Assembly: GCF_019747315.1 (NCBI RefSeq)
Contig: NZ_JAIEQY010000339.1
Span: 1-36,103, forward strand
Source: Roseococcus sp.
GTDB lineage: Bacteria; Pseudomonadota; Alphaproteobacteria; Acetobacterales; Acetobacteraceae
DNA length: 36,103 nt
Reading direction: 5' to 3'
In this document: positions 8,935-16,767 of the stretch, in pieces
How the letters are laid out: every line of letters starts with the position of its first letter
Numbering within the stretch: the stretch's first letter is position 1
The notes under the pieces: generated by a model
Told to the model about the DNA's origin: nothing
The model's input: only the letters and a program-made list of their open reading frames with translations
Database searches by the model: none
Translations under genes and position numbers: made by a program

Positions 8935-9719
8935 GCGCCATTTCCCCGCGCCGGCGGCAACCCGCCATAGGTGGCCCAGGAGCCCGCGACCAACCAGCCA
9001 GCATCCACCGGCAGGTTGATGCCGGTGATGCAGCGCGCCGCATCCGATGCAAGGAAGCACACCGCCTCCGCGATATCATCGGGCGTGACCATGCGGCCCA
9101 GCGCGCTGCTGTTCTCCAGCAGGCTCGGGTCCCGCTCACCCGCCGCGATGGCCGCCCCCAGCGCCGGCGTCAGCGTGAAGCCGGGCGAGACAGCATTCAC
9201 CCGCACGCCCGAACGCCCCCATTCGGCGGCGAGGCAGCGCGTCATCTCGATCACCGCTGCCTTGGCGGGCGAATAGGCGTGCAGCGGCATGGAGCGCTCG
9301 CCCGCGATGGAGGCGATGGTGATGATGGAGCCCCTGCCCCGCCGCGCCATATGCGCGCCGAAACCCACGGCGGAATTCCAGGTGCCGATCTGGTCGATCC
9401 GCACGACTTCCTCGACATCCGCCTCGCTGAGGTCTTCCGCGCGCAATGGGCGTTGCAGCACGCCGGCCGAGGTGACGAGGATCTCGACAGGGCCAAGCCG
9501 CGCCTCGACCTCGGCCGCGGCCTCGTCATTCGCGCTGCGGCTGCCGACATCCAGCGCCATGGCCGTGCCACCGATCTCGCGCGCCAGGGCCTCGGCGCGC
9601 GGAAGGTCGCGGTCGGTGACGACGACCTGCGCGCCGCGCTCGGCGAGCATGCGGGCGCAGGCGGCACCGATGCCGCTGGCGCCGCCGGTGATGACTGCGA
9701 TGCGTCCGGCGAAACTCAT
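8931..9719 (-). CDS. SDR dehydrogenase embedded in the Liv operon
   Basis: A 262-residue short-chain dehydrogenase/reductase inserted between livM and livG. The NAD(P)-binding motif TGGASGIG is at residues 11-18; catalytic Ser137 (IASIAG), Tyr149 and Lys153 (YSPAK) are present. Two family positions are altered: NNAG reads TSAG (83-86) and the catalytic-tetrad Asn is Asp109 (RIDQIGTW). The acidic DRD after the second strand suggests NAD rather than NADP use. It starts by an ATGA overlap with livM and ends by a GTGA overlap with livG, so it is made together with the transporter. This makes it likely that it acts on the imported compound, for example by oxidising an alcohol to a ketone that the nearby Baeyer-Villiger enzyme could use; that link is inference. 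Confidence 0.9.
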   Translation of the reverse strand: MSFAGRIAVITGGASGIGAACARMLAERGAQVVVTDRDLPRAEALAREIGGTAMALDVGSRSANDEAAAEVEARLGPVEILVTSAGVLQRPLRAEDLSEADVEEVVRIDQIGTWNSAVGFGAHMARRGRGSIITIASIAGERSMPLHAYSPAKAAVIEMTRCLAAEWGRSGVRVNAVSPGFTLTPALGAAIAAGERDPSLLENSSALGRMVTPDDIAEAVCFLASDAARCITGINLPVDAGWLVAGSWATYGGLPPARGNGA

Positions 9720-10672
9720 GGCTGTGTCCCCTTGCGTGCGCGCCAGTGCTCGACCACGAAATCCAGCAGCCCCTTGCGCAGGCCCAGAACGATGACGAGC
9801 AGGATGATGCCGAAGAACAGGCCGTGATGCTCGGTCACCGCCGTGATCCAGTCATTCAGCATCAGGAAGATCGCGGTGCCGACCAGCGGGCCCAGGAAGA
9901 CGGAGACGCCGCCCAGCATGATCATGAAGATCGCCTCGCCCGAGGTGGTCCAGAAGGCGAAGGAGGGAAAGGCGCCGGAGACATAAAGGCTCATCAGCAC
10001 GCCCGCGAGGCCCGCGAAGCTGCCGGCGATGACGAAGGCGCCCAGGCGGTAGCGGAAGACGGAAAGCCCGACGAAGGCCGCGCGATCGGGATTGTCGCGC
10101 AGCATGCGCAGCGCGGCGCCGAAGGGCGAGCGCAGCACCTGCCGCAGGATCACCGCCGAAACCAGCAGGCAGAAGATGGAGAACCCCGCCAGATGGTCCT
10201 GCCGGGCGAGGTCAATGCCCCAGAAGGGCGGCTTCGGAATGCCGCCCATCAGCCCCTGGTCGCCGCCCGTCAGCCCGATCCAGGAGAGGATCAGCGAATG
10301 CAGCAGCATCTGGAAGGCGAGCGTGAGGAAGGCGAAATAGATCTCGGAGAGCCGCACGCAGAGCGCGCCCACCACCAGCGCCAGCAGCGCGGTCAGCGCG
10401 ATGGCGGCCAGGATGGCGGCGGGCACGGACCACGCGCCGGTCTGCATCAGCAGCCCGAAGCTGTAGGCCCCCATCCCGAAATAGGCCGCATGCCCGAAGG
10501 AGACGAGGCCCGCGCTGCCGATCAGCAGGTTCAGCGAGAGCGCCAGCAGCCCGAAGGTCGCAAAGCGAATGGCGAAATCCACCAGGCCCGGCGAGCGCAT
10601 GCCCGCGAATTCGAGCCCGAGGAAGAGCAGCAGCACCGCAAGCGCGATGCCGGCGTCACGGCCGAAGCCCAT
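9716..10672 (-). CDS. livM: Branched-chain-type ABC transporter permease LivM
   Basis: A 318-residue inner-membrane permease of the HAAT family. The start ATG at 10672 overlaps the livH stop by one base (TGATG); the frame is open much further but runs over livH. The protein has the LivM core: ALSLNLLIGSAGLVSFGHAAYFGMGAY near residues 45-70 (quoted in part: LVSFGHAAYFGMGAY), several hydrophobic helices, the cytoplasmic loop with LRDNPDRAAFVG that contacts the ATPase, and GLAGVLMSLYVSGAFPSFAFW. It ends in a basic tail. Overlap with the SDR gene is ATGA. With livH it should form the translocation channel. Confidence 0.92.
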   Translation of the reverse strand: MGFGRDAGIALAVLLLFLGLEFAGMRSPGLVDFAIRFATFGLLALSLNLLIGSAGLVSFGHAAYFGMGAYSFGLLMQTGAWSVPAAILAAIALTALLALVVGALCVRLSEIYFAFLTLAFQMLLHSLILSWIGLTGGDQGLMGGIPKPPFWGIDLARQDHLAGFSIFCLLVSAVILRQVLRSPFGAALRMLRDNPDRAAFVGLSVFRYRLGAFVIAGSFAGLAGVLMSLYVSGAFPSFAFWTTSGEAIFMIMLGGVSVFLGPLVGTAIFLMLNDWITAVTEHHGLFFGIILLVIVLGLRKGLLDFVVEHWRARKGTQP

Positions 10673-11571
10673 CAGTGACGCCTCCCGCCCAGCCCGCTGG
10701 GCCTGAGGATCAGCACCAGCGCCATGATGACGAACATCGCGCCCTCGACAAAAAGCGGAAAGCCGATCGAGCCGAAGGAGCGCGTGAGTCCCAGGATGAG
10801 CGAGGCCGCCAGCGCGCCCCCGATCGAACCCATCCCGCCGATGACGGTGACGATGAAGCTCTCGATCAGGATGGACACACCTGCCCCGGGCACCACGGAG
10901 CGGATCGGCGCGGAAAGCGCCCCCGCCGCCCCCGCCAGCCCCGCGCCGATGGCGAAGACCGCCGCATAGATCACGGTGGTGTTGATGCCGAGCGCGCCCA
11001 CCATGCCCGGATTCACCGCCGCCGCGCGGACGATGCGGCCGAAGCGCGTGCGGCCCATGCCCCAGGACAGTGCCACGGCGATCAGCGCCGTGATGCCGAA
11101 GAGGATGGCGTAGAAATAGGGCACGATGCCGCCGCCGATGATGAAGGGCGGATGCAGGAAGGCGGGCGGCACGCCCATGTTCCGGAAATCCGCGCCCCAT
11201 ATGATCTTCACGGCATCATCCAGGATCAGGATGATGGCGTAGCAGACCAGGAGCTGCATCAGCACATCCTGGCCATAGATGCGGCTCAGCAGAAAACGCT
11301 CGAAGAACAGGCCGAGCAGCGCCGCCCCCAGCGTCCCCGCCACCACGGCCAGCGCGAAGCTGCCCGTGGGCTCATAGGCGGCCAACGCGAAATACGCGCC
11401 CATCATATAGAGGGAGCCATGCGCGAAATTGGTGATGCCGAGCACGCCGAAGATAAGCGTGAGCCCGGAGGCCACCAGGAACAGCAGCATCCCGATCGTC
11501 ATCCCCGCCGCCAACTGCGTGACCATGCAGGAGACGGAGGTCACGCATTCGGCGAGTTCGGTGAGTTCCAT
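10672..11571 (-). CDS. livH: Branched-chain-type ABC transporter permease LivH
   Basis: A 299-residue multi-spanning permease. Family motifs are GLTLIFGVLGITNFAHG near the N terminus (the LivH 'NFAHG' motif), ERFLLSRIYGQD, the ATPase-coupling loop GRIVRAAAVNPGMVGALGIN and GGMGSIGGALAASLILG in the C-terminal half. The start MELTELAEC at 11571 lies 13 bases after the stop of the receptor gene; its ribosome-binding site is weak, and MVTQLAAGM fifteen codons further in is a possible alternative. The frame is open upstream only as antisense to the receptor end. Expression is presumably by read-through from the receptor gene. Confidence 0.9.
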   Translation of the reverse strand: MELTELAECVTSVSCMVTQLAAGMTIGMLLFLVASGLTLIFGVLGITNFAHGSLYMMGAYFALAAYEPTGSFALAVVAGTLGAALLGLFFERFLLSRIYGQDVLMQLLVCYAIILILDDAVKIIWGADFRNMGVPPAFLHPPFIIGGGIVPYFYAILFGITALIAVALSWGMGRTRFGRIVRAAAVNPGMVGALGINTTVIYAAVFAIGAGLAGAAGALSAPIRSVVPGAGVSILIESFIVTVIGGMGSIGGALAASLILGLTRSFGSIGFPLFVEGAMFVIMALVLILRPSGLGGRRH

Positions 11572-11584
11572 CGGAAGGCAGCCG

Positions 11585-12844
11585 TCAGCCCCAGCCCTTG
11601 GCGCGCTTCCACTCGGCCTCAAGCCGCAGGATGGTGGCCCAATCCGCCTTCTGCATGTTCTCGACGAAGGGGTCCGCGCTGATCGTGGTGCCCCAGCCGA
11701 TGGCATAGCCCACCAGCGTCTGGTCCTCGGCGCGCATGGTGACGGTGCCGTCGGCGGCGAAGGGGCTCTCGATGGTCATGCCCTTGAGCTTGGCCGCCAC
11801 CTCGCGCGGGTTGGTGCCGCCCACCTGGCGGAGCGCGGTCGTCAGCAGGCGCACGGCGGTGGCGGATTGCCAGGACCAGTTGGTCGGGAAGGTGTTGAAG
11901 CGGCGGTTGTATTCGGTGGCGAAGGTCAGGTTGCCCGGCACGGGCGGGAAGTTGCGCAGGTACCGATTGCCCGAATGCACGCCGCGCGGCAGGTTCCGCA
12001 CCTGCTGCAGCGTCGTGTAGTCGGCCATGTTCACCGCGAAGAACTGCGCCTGGGTGAAGAGGCCGAAGATCGAGGCCTGCTCGACAAAAGTCACCAGATC
12101 ACCCGCCCAGAGGCAGGAATAGACCGCCTGCGGGCGGCCCTGGCTGAGGCGCGTGATGTTCTCGGTGTAGTCGGGCTGGAAGAGGCGCGGCCAGGTGTCG
12201 CCCGTGATCTGGATGTCGCTGTTGAAGCTGCGGGCGAATTCCACGAACTCGGCCGTCGTGTCGCGGCCATAGGCGTAGTCGGGCGAGACGGTCATCCAGC
12301 GGCGCAGGTTCCGCTGGCGGGCCACATTCGCGGCGTAGTAGCCGCCGGCGATGCTGTCATGGATGCCCTGCCGCGCCACGCGGAAGGCGTTCCAGAAGCG
12401 CTGGCGCGGATCGGCCGTGAGCGAGGAGGTCTCGGAATTGATGTGGAAGGTGACGGTCCCCGTCTCGCGCACCACCTCATGGATGGCGAAGCCGCCTGAG
12501 GAAGGTTCGGCGTCAAACAGGAAATCCACCTGGTCGCTGGTGATCATCTCACGCGCGATGCGCGCGGCTTCCGCCGGCACGCCGCGGCTGTCACGGACGA
12601 TGAGCTCAATCGGCCGGCCATCCAGGCCACCCGCGGCGTTGAAGGCATCCACCTCGATCTGCATGGCATTGCGCGAGGAAATGCCAAGCTGAGCCACGCG
12701 CCCAGAAAGGATGGTGGGCACGCCGATCTTGATGGGCTGGCGCGGCTGGGTGAAGCCGATATTCGGAAAGCCGGTGACGGCGACGGCGCCGGCCGCGCCC
12801 ATCAGGCCGCGCCGACGAATCCCCGTGGGTGTGCTGCTGGACAT
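11585..12844 (-). CDS. ABC transporter substrate-binding protein (LivK/AmiC-like, type 1 fold)
   Basis: A 419-residue periplasmic receptor of the peripla_BP_6 family and first gene of the Liv operon. The ATG at 12844 has AGGAAGGAAG about seven bases upstream; a longer frame would add MRERREQEGSPI with no benefit. The N terminus has a twin-arginine-type signal (IRRRGLMGAAGAVAV, then TGFPNIGFTQP), so export may be by Tat. The mature protein begins with PIKIGVPTILSGRVAQLGI, followed by NAAGGLDGRPIELIVRD, the classic LivK-like opening. At 419 residues it is longer than LivK and closer to the amide/urea/aromatic-type receptors. Its position as operon leader makes it the specificity component. Confidence 0.92.
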   Translation of the reverse strand: MSSSTPTGIRRRGLMGAAGAVAVTGFPNIGFTQPRQPIKIGVPTILSGRVAQLGISSRNAMQIEVDAFNAAGGLDGRPIELIVRDSRGVPAEAARIAREMITSDQVDFLFDAEPSSGGFAIHEVVRETGTVTFHINSETSSLTADPRQRFWNAFRVARQGIHDSIAGGYYAANVARQRNLRRWMTVSPDYAYGRDTTAEFVEFARSFNSDIQITGDTWPRLFQPDYTENITRLSQGRPQAVYSCLWAGDLVTFVEQASIFGLFTQAQFFAVNMADYTTLQQVRNLPRGVHSGNRYLRNFPPVPGNLTFATEYNRRFNTFPTNWSWQSATAVRLLTTALRQVGGTNPREVAAKLKGMTIESPFAADGTVTMRAEDQTLVGYAIGWGTTISADPFVENMQKADWATILRLEAEWKRAKGWG

Positions 12845-12934
12845 GATTGGACTTCCTTCCTGTTCGCGGCGCTCACGCATCGCGTTGTTCTTGTGCCGAG
12901 GCTTTGCGCCTCGTGCGGCCTTACGGACGACAAA

Positions 12935-12964
12935 ACGCTAGGCGCGCGCTCGGCGTGCTGTCAA
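12935..12964 (-). promoter_or_regulatory. Candidate promoter of the Liv operon
   Basis: On the minus strand a perfect -35 TTGACA (12964-12959) is followed after 18 bases by TAGCGT (12940-12935), a weak -10. It would start transcription near 12928, leaving a leader of about 85 bases that contains a small hairpin CGAGGC/GCCTCG around 12898-12914. The whole divergent gap to the luciferase-like gene is 196 bases (12845-13040). Only the -35 is convincing. Confidence 0.35.
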
Positions 12965-13040
12965 TTCGCGCCGCTGCGTGTGGACGGGCGTGGCGAAACG
13001 CCGCTTAAATGGGGCGGCAATGGGCCGGAGCTCGCTTCCC

Positions 13041-14087
13041 ATGGAATTCGCGCTGTTCAACCTGATGTCGCTGAATCACGCGCAGGAAAGCCCGGCGCAG
13101 GTGCTGGCGCTGACCGTGCAGGCCGTGCAGCAGGCGGAAGCGCTGGGCTTCGACGCCACCTGGTTCGCCGAGCACCACTTCACCAATGCCTCCGTCTGCG
13201 CTTCGCCGCTGCTCATGGCCGCACACTGCGCGGCGGTGACGAAGCGCATCCGCCTCGGCCCCGCCGTGGTGGTGCTGCCGCTGCACCACCCGCTGCGCGT
13301 GGTGCAGGAGGTGGGGATGCTGAACCTGCTCTCCAGCGGGCGGCTCAATCTCGGCATCGGCACGGGCCACCAGCCGCACGAGTTCCGCAGCTTCGGCGTG
13401 GACCTCGCTGCCCGCACGGAAATCCTGAGCGAGGGCTGGGACATCCTGGAACAGGGGCTGCGCACCGGCAGCGTGGCGCATGCCGGCATGCATTACCAAA
13501 TTCCCGAGACGCCGATCTGCATCCCCGGCGCCATGCCGCCGCTGTTTCTTGCGGGTGGCAGCCCGGAGTTGCTGGCCCGCGCCGCCCGCGCCGGCGCCAC
13601 GCCCCTGATCAGCCAGGGCCTGCGCGAGGCCGAGGCCGCCCTGCCGCTGAAGGCCAAGGCCGAGGCCGGATACCGCGCCGGCGGCTTCACCGGGCGCGAC
13701 ATCCCCTTGGGCATCCAGCGCTACATCTTCGTCACCGATGATCCGGCTGAGCAGCGCCTGGCGGCGGAGGGGCTGCTGAAACTGGCCCGCTCCACCCTCT
13801 CGCTGCGCGACGAGACGCCGCCGCGTGATGGCGTGATGATGCGCTCCATCCCCTATCAGGGCGAGCCCAGCGTGGAATGGCTGCTGGAGCGCGCGCCGAT
13901 CGGCCCGGCCGAGAAGGTCGCGCGCATCCTCGCGCATGACATGCGCGTGCTGCGGCCCTCACATATGAGCCTCTATATGGGCTTCTCCGGCCTGCCGGGC
14001 GGCGCCGTCCTGGCGGCGCTGGAGCGCTTCGGCCGGGACGTGCTGCCGCAACTCCGCCAGGGCGAGGCGCTCGCGCTGGCCTCCTGA
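13041..14087 (+). CDS. LLM-class (luciferase-like) flavin-dependent monooxygenase
   Basis: A 348-residue TIM-barrel oxidoreductase of the bacterial luciferase/alkanal monooxygenase family, which uses reduced FMN (or F420 in other branches) and oxygen. It begins MEFALFNLMSL; the family's ALGFDATWFAEHHF follows at about 35-48, then IRLGPAVVVLPLHHPLRVVQEVGMLNLLSSGRLNLGIGTG (quoted in part: LPLHHPLRVVQEVGMLN), all typical of luciferase-like enzymes, and late VLRPSHMSLYMGFSGLP. The start at 13041 has GGAG nine bases upstream; an earlier ATG would add 21 untypical residues. It diverges from the Liv operon, so the two may be co-regulated. A flavin reductase partner is not visible in the window. Substrate unknown. 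Confidence 0.9.
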   Translation: MEFALFNLMSLNHAQESPAQVLALTVQAVQQAEALGFDATWFAEHHFTNASVCASPLLMAAHCAAVTKRIRLGPAVVVLPLHHPLRVVQEVGMLNLLSSGRLNLGIGTGHQPHEFRSFGVDLAARTEILSEGWDILEQGLRTGSVAHAGMHYQIPETPICIPGAMPPLFLAGGSPELLARAARAGATPLISQGLREAEAALPLKAKAEAGYRAGGFTGRDIPLGIQRYIFVTDDPAEQRLAAEGLLKLARSTLSLRDETPPRDGVMMRSIPYQGEPSVEWLLERAPIGPAEKVARILAHDMRVLRPSHMSLYMGFSGLPGGAVLAALERFGRDVLPQLRQGEALALAS

Positions 14088-14090
14088 GGG

Positions 14091-15080
14091 CTACTCCACG
14101 CGGGCGCCCACACGCTCCACCACGGCCCGCCAGGTCACGAGGTCCCGCGCGAGGCGGGCGCGCGTGGCCTCGCCATCCGCCACCGCGGGGGTGAAGCCCA
14201 TGGCGATGACGCGATCCTCGATCTCCTTCTCGCGCGCGACGCGGGTGAACACATCGGTGAGCCGGCGGACGATGGGTGCCGGCGTACGGGCCGGGACCAG
14301 CAGGGCGTACCAGGTGGTGCTGTCGAAGCCGGGCAGGTTGCAGGCTTCCGCGATGGTCGGGATTTCCGGAACGGCGGGCACGCGCGTGGCAGAGGTGACG
14401 CCGAGCAGGCGCACGCGGCCCTGGCGATAGAATTCGATCACCGGGCCGGTCTGGTAGAAGAAGATGTCCACATCGCCCTGGTAGAGCGCCGTCATCGCAA
14501 AGGGCCCGCCGCGATAGGGCACATGCACGAGATCAAGGCCGAAGGCCACGGCGAATTGCGCGCCGGCCAGATGCGTCGAGGCGCCGATGCCGGTGCTGGC
14601 GTAGTTCATTCGGCCGGGGGCCGCGCGGGCCGCGCTGATCACCGCCTGGCAATCGGTGAATTGCGGCCGCTTCTCGGTGCTGACGGTGAGGAAATTCGGC
14701 GCCTCGAAGGTGGTCAGCAGCGGGATGAAGTCGGCCTGCGTGTCCACCGGCATGCGCGGAAACACCGAGGGGCTGATGGAGAGCATGGCGGAGGTCGCGA
14801 TCAGCACCGTATGCCCATCGGGTGCCGCGCGCGCGGCGAATTCCATGCCGATATTGCCCGAGGCGCCGGCGCGGATGTCGAGCACGACGGGCACGCCCAG
14901 CTCCTGCTGCACGCGGGGTTGGATGAGGCGGCCATAGATGTCGGGCGCGGTGCCGGCGGGGAAGCCGGTGACGAGCATGAGCGGCCGGCCCGGCTGCGGA
15001 AATTCCTGCGCCTGCGCCGGGGACCAGCCCGCCGCGAGCGCCACGGCGCCGAAGATCACATTGCGAACAGCATGAAGCAT
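14091..15080 (-). CDS. Bug-family tripartite tricarboxylate transporter receptor
   Basis: A 329-residue Bug/TctC receptor. The start at 15080 (MLHAVRNVIFGAVAL) gives a clear Sec signal peptide cleaved after about residue 24 (SPAQA before QEFPQ), with AAGGTGG upstream as ribosome-binding site; the longer frame adds about 100 untypical residues. Motifs are PLMLVTGFPAGTAPDIYGR, VVLDIRAGASGNIG (where most members have ENR), MNYASTGIGASTHLA and HVPYRGGPFA. A Cys pair (DCQAV, EACNL) could form a disulfide. It is convergent with the luciferase-like gene (3 bases apart) and diverges from the SDR run that follows, so it could share a control region with that run. No TctA/TctB nearby. Confidence 0.9.
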   Translation of the reverse strand: MLHAVRNVIFGAVALAAGWSPAQAQEFPQPGRPLMLVTGFPAGTAPDIYGRLIQPRVQQELGVPVVLDIRAGASGNIGMEFAARAAPDGHTVLIATSAMLSISPSVFPRMPVDTQADFIPLLTTFEAPNFLTVSTEKRPQFTDCQAVISAARAAPGRMNYASTGIGASTHLAGAQFAVAFGLDLVHVPYRGGPFAMTALYQGDVDIFFYQTGPVIEFYRQGRVRLLGVTSATRVPAVPEIPTIAEACNLPGFDSTTWYALLVPARTPAPIVRRLTDVFTRVAREKEIEDRVIAMGFTPAVADGEATRARLARDLVTWRAVVERVGARVE

Positions 15081-15237
15081 GGGTGCATCCACCTTCCGGA
15101 TCGGATTGTTGAAACCGCGCCAACGTCTGTTGCGTGCAGAGTGGCGCCTTTTCGGCGCGGTCATCAAGCTGCACGCCTTTGACGCCGCGCGATGCATCAC
15201 GATAGCCTTCACCGCTACGGCGAGAGGGTTGCAAGGC

Positions 15238-16005
15238 ATGGCAGATTCCGGGCGCTTTCTGGGCAGGGTTGGCGTGGTGACCGGGGCGGCCTCGGGGCTG
15301 GGCCGCGCCACCGCACTGGGCCTGGCGCGGGAGGGTGCGAGGCTGGTGCTCTTCGACCGCGACGCTGAAGGCCTCGCCACCACAGCCGCCGCCTGCGAGG
15401 GCGCGGTAACGGTCAGGGGCGATGTGACCAGCGCCGCGGATCACGCCCGCATGGCCGAGGCGGCGGCGAGGCTCGGCACCCTCTCGCTCCTCGCCACCGC
15501 CGCCGGCATCCTGGGGCCGACCAAGCCGCTGGCCGAGGTGGAGGAGGCCGAGTGGGACCAGCTCTTCGACATCAATGTGAAGGGCACCTGGCTCGCCATC
15601 CGCGCCGTGCTGCCGGTGATGCTGGCGGCGGGGCATGGCGCCATCGTCACCTTTTCCTCGGGTGCGGGGCTCGCGGGCAACACCACCTTCCCGGCCTATT
15701 CGGCGAGCAAGGGTGCCATCGTGCTGCTGACGCGCAGCCTGGCCGCAAGCCATGCGGGCCAGGGTATCCGCGCCAACACCATCTGCCCCGGCCCGATCGA
15801 GACACCGATGCTGCGCGGCACCTTCGCCGCCGCCGGCGATGCAGCCGCCGCCGCCGAGCGCGAGGCGATCTTCCGCGCCCGCAACCCGATGGGCCGCTTC
15901 GGCACGCCGGAGGAAATCGCCGACACCGCGCTGTTCCTGCTGAGCGACACGGCCAGCTACATCAACGGCGTGGCCCTTCCGGTGGATGGAGGGCGGCTTG
16001 CCTGA
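15238..16005 (+). CDS. SDR family oxidoreductase (first of a pair)
   Basis: A 255-residue classical short-chain dehydrogenase. The nucleotide motif TGAASGLG is at residues 15-22, with acidic DRDAEG after the second strand suggesting NAD. NNAG is replaced by TAAG (87-90), but the catalytic Asn113 (DINVKGTW), Ser140/141, Tyr154 and Lys158 (YSASK) are present, as is the C-terminal YINGVALPVDGG. The ATG at 15238 has GAGAGGG upstream; the frame is open further but without a better start. It heads a tight five-gene plus-strand run: the next SDR starts one base after its stop. Being paired with another SDR suggests two successive or stereo-complementary alcohol oxidations. Confidence 0.9.
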   Translation: MADSGRFLGRVGVVTGAASGLGRATALGLAREGARLVLFDRDAEGLATTAAACEGAVTVRGDVTSAADHARMAEAAARLGTLSLLATAAGILGPTKPLAEVEEAEWDQLFDINVKGTWLAIRAVLPVMLAAGHGAIVTFSSGAGLAGNTTFPAYSASKGAIVLLTRSLAASHAGQGIRANTICPGPIETPMLRGTFAAAGDAAAAAEREAIFRARNPMGRFGTPEEIADTALFLLSDTASYINGVALPVDGGRLA

Positions 16006-16006
16006 C

Positions 16007-16750
16007 ATGACACGCTTCGCCGGAAAGGCTGCCATCGTCACCGGCGCCGCGCGCGGCATCGGCGCGGCCACGGCCGAGCGGCTGATCAGCGAGGGCGCAC
16101 AGGTCCTGCTGGCGGATCGCGAGCCGCTGGTGATGGAGACGGCGGCGCGGCTGGGCGGCGTGGGGCTGGTGCTGGATGTGACGGCCGCGGATGCGGGCGC
16201 GGTGCTGGGCGACGCGGTGATCCAGCATTTCGGGCGGCTCGATATCCTCGTGAACAATGCGGGCATTGGCGGCTCGCGCCGCCTCGCCGATTCCGATGAC
16301 GCGCTGCTCGAGAGGTTTCTGGACACGAACCTCAAGGCCGTGCTGCGCATCAGCCGGGACCTGCTGCCGCATCTGGCGCAGCCGGGGGGCGCGGTGGTGA
16401 ACATCGCCTCCATCTTCGGCATCGCGGGCTATCCCGGCACCACGGCCTATGCCGTGGCCAAGGCGGGCGTGGCGCAATTCACGCGGCAATGGGCGGGCGA
16501 AGTGGGGCGCCTGGGCATCCGCGTGAATGCGGTCGCACCCGGCCTGATCGACACGGCGATGACCGAGGCCAATCGGGAAAGGCCAAGTTTCACGCGCAAC
16601 ATGGTGGAGCCGACGCCACTCGGCCGCTCCGGCCGCCCCGAAGAAATAGCCGCCGTCGTGGCCTTCCTGGCCTCGGCCGATGCCAGCTTCGTCACGGGCG
16701 AGGTGGTGGTGGTGGATGGCGGCTGGCTCGTCGCGCGGCATTCGGGTTGA
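16007..16750 (+). CDS. SDR family oxidoreductase (second of a pair)
   Basis: A 247-residue classical short-chain dehydrogenase with all family residues: TGAARGIG at 12-19, NNAG at 83-86, Asn108, Ser135, Tyr148 and Lys152 (YAVAK), PGLIDTAM and the C-terminal VTGEVVVVDGGW. The ATG at 16007 is preferred over one 21 bases upstream because it follows the first SDR's stop by one base with GGAGGG upstream. It is clearly different in sequence from the first SDR, so the pair is not a recent duplication. The deacetylase gene follows after 17 bases, indicating one transcript. Confidence 0.9.
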   Translation: MTRFAGKAAIVTGAARGIGAATAERLISEGAQVLLADREPLVMETAARLGGVGLVLDVTAADAGAVLGDAVIQHFGRLDILVNNAGIGGSRRLADSDDALLERFLDTNLKAVLRISRDLLPHLAQPGGAVVNIASIFGIAGYPGTTAYAVAKAGVAQFTRQWAGEVGRLGIRVNAVAPGLIDTAMTEANRERPSFTRNMVEPTPLGRSGRPEEIAAVVAFLASADASFVTGEVVVVDGGWLVARHSG

Positions 16751-16767
16751 GGGAGAACGGAAAAGAC

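Noticed and set aside
12981..13010. Possible promoter of the luciferase-like gene (TGGACG, 18 bases, TTAAAT)
   Set aside because: Only the -10-like hexamer is reasonable and the -35 is poor.
14533..16422. 629-codon minus-strand frame across the SDR pair
   Set aside because: Overlaps three well-supported genes and has no recognisable motif.
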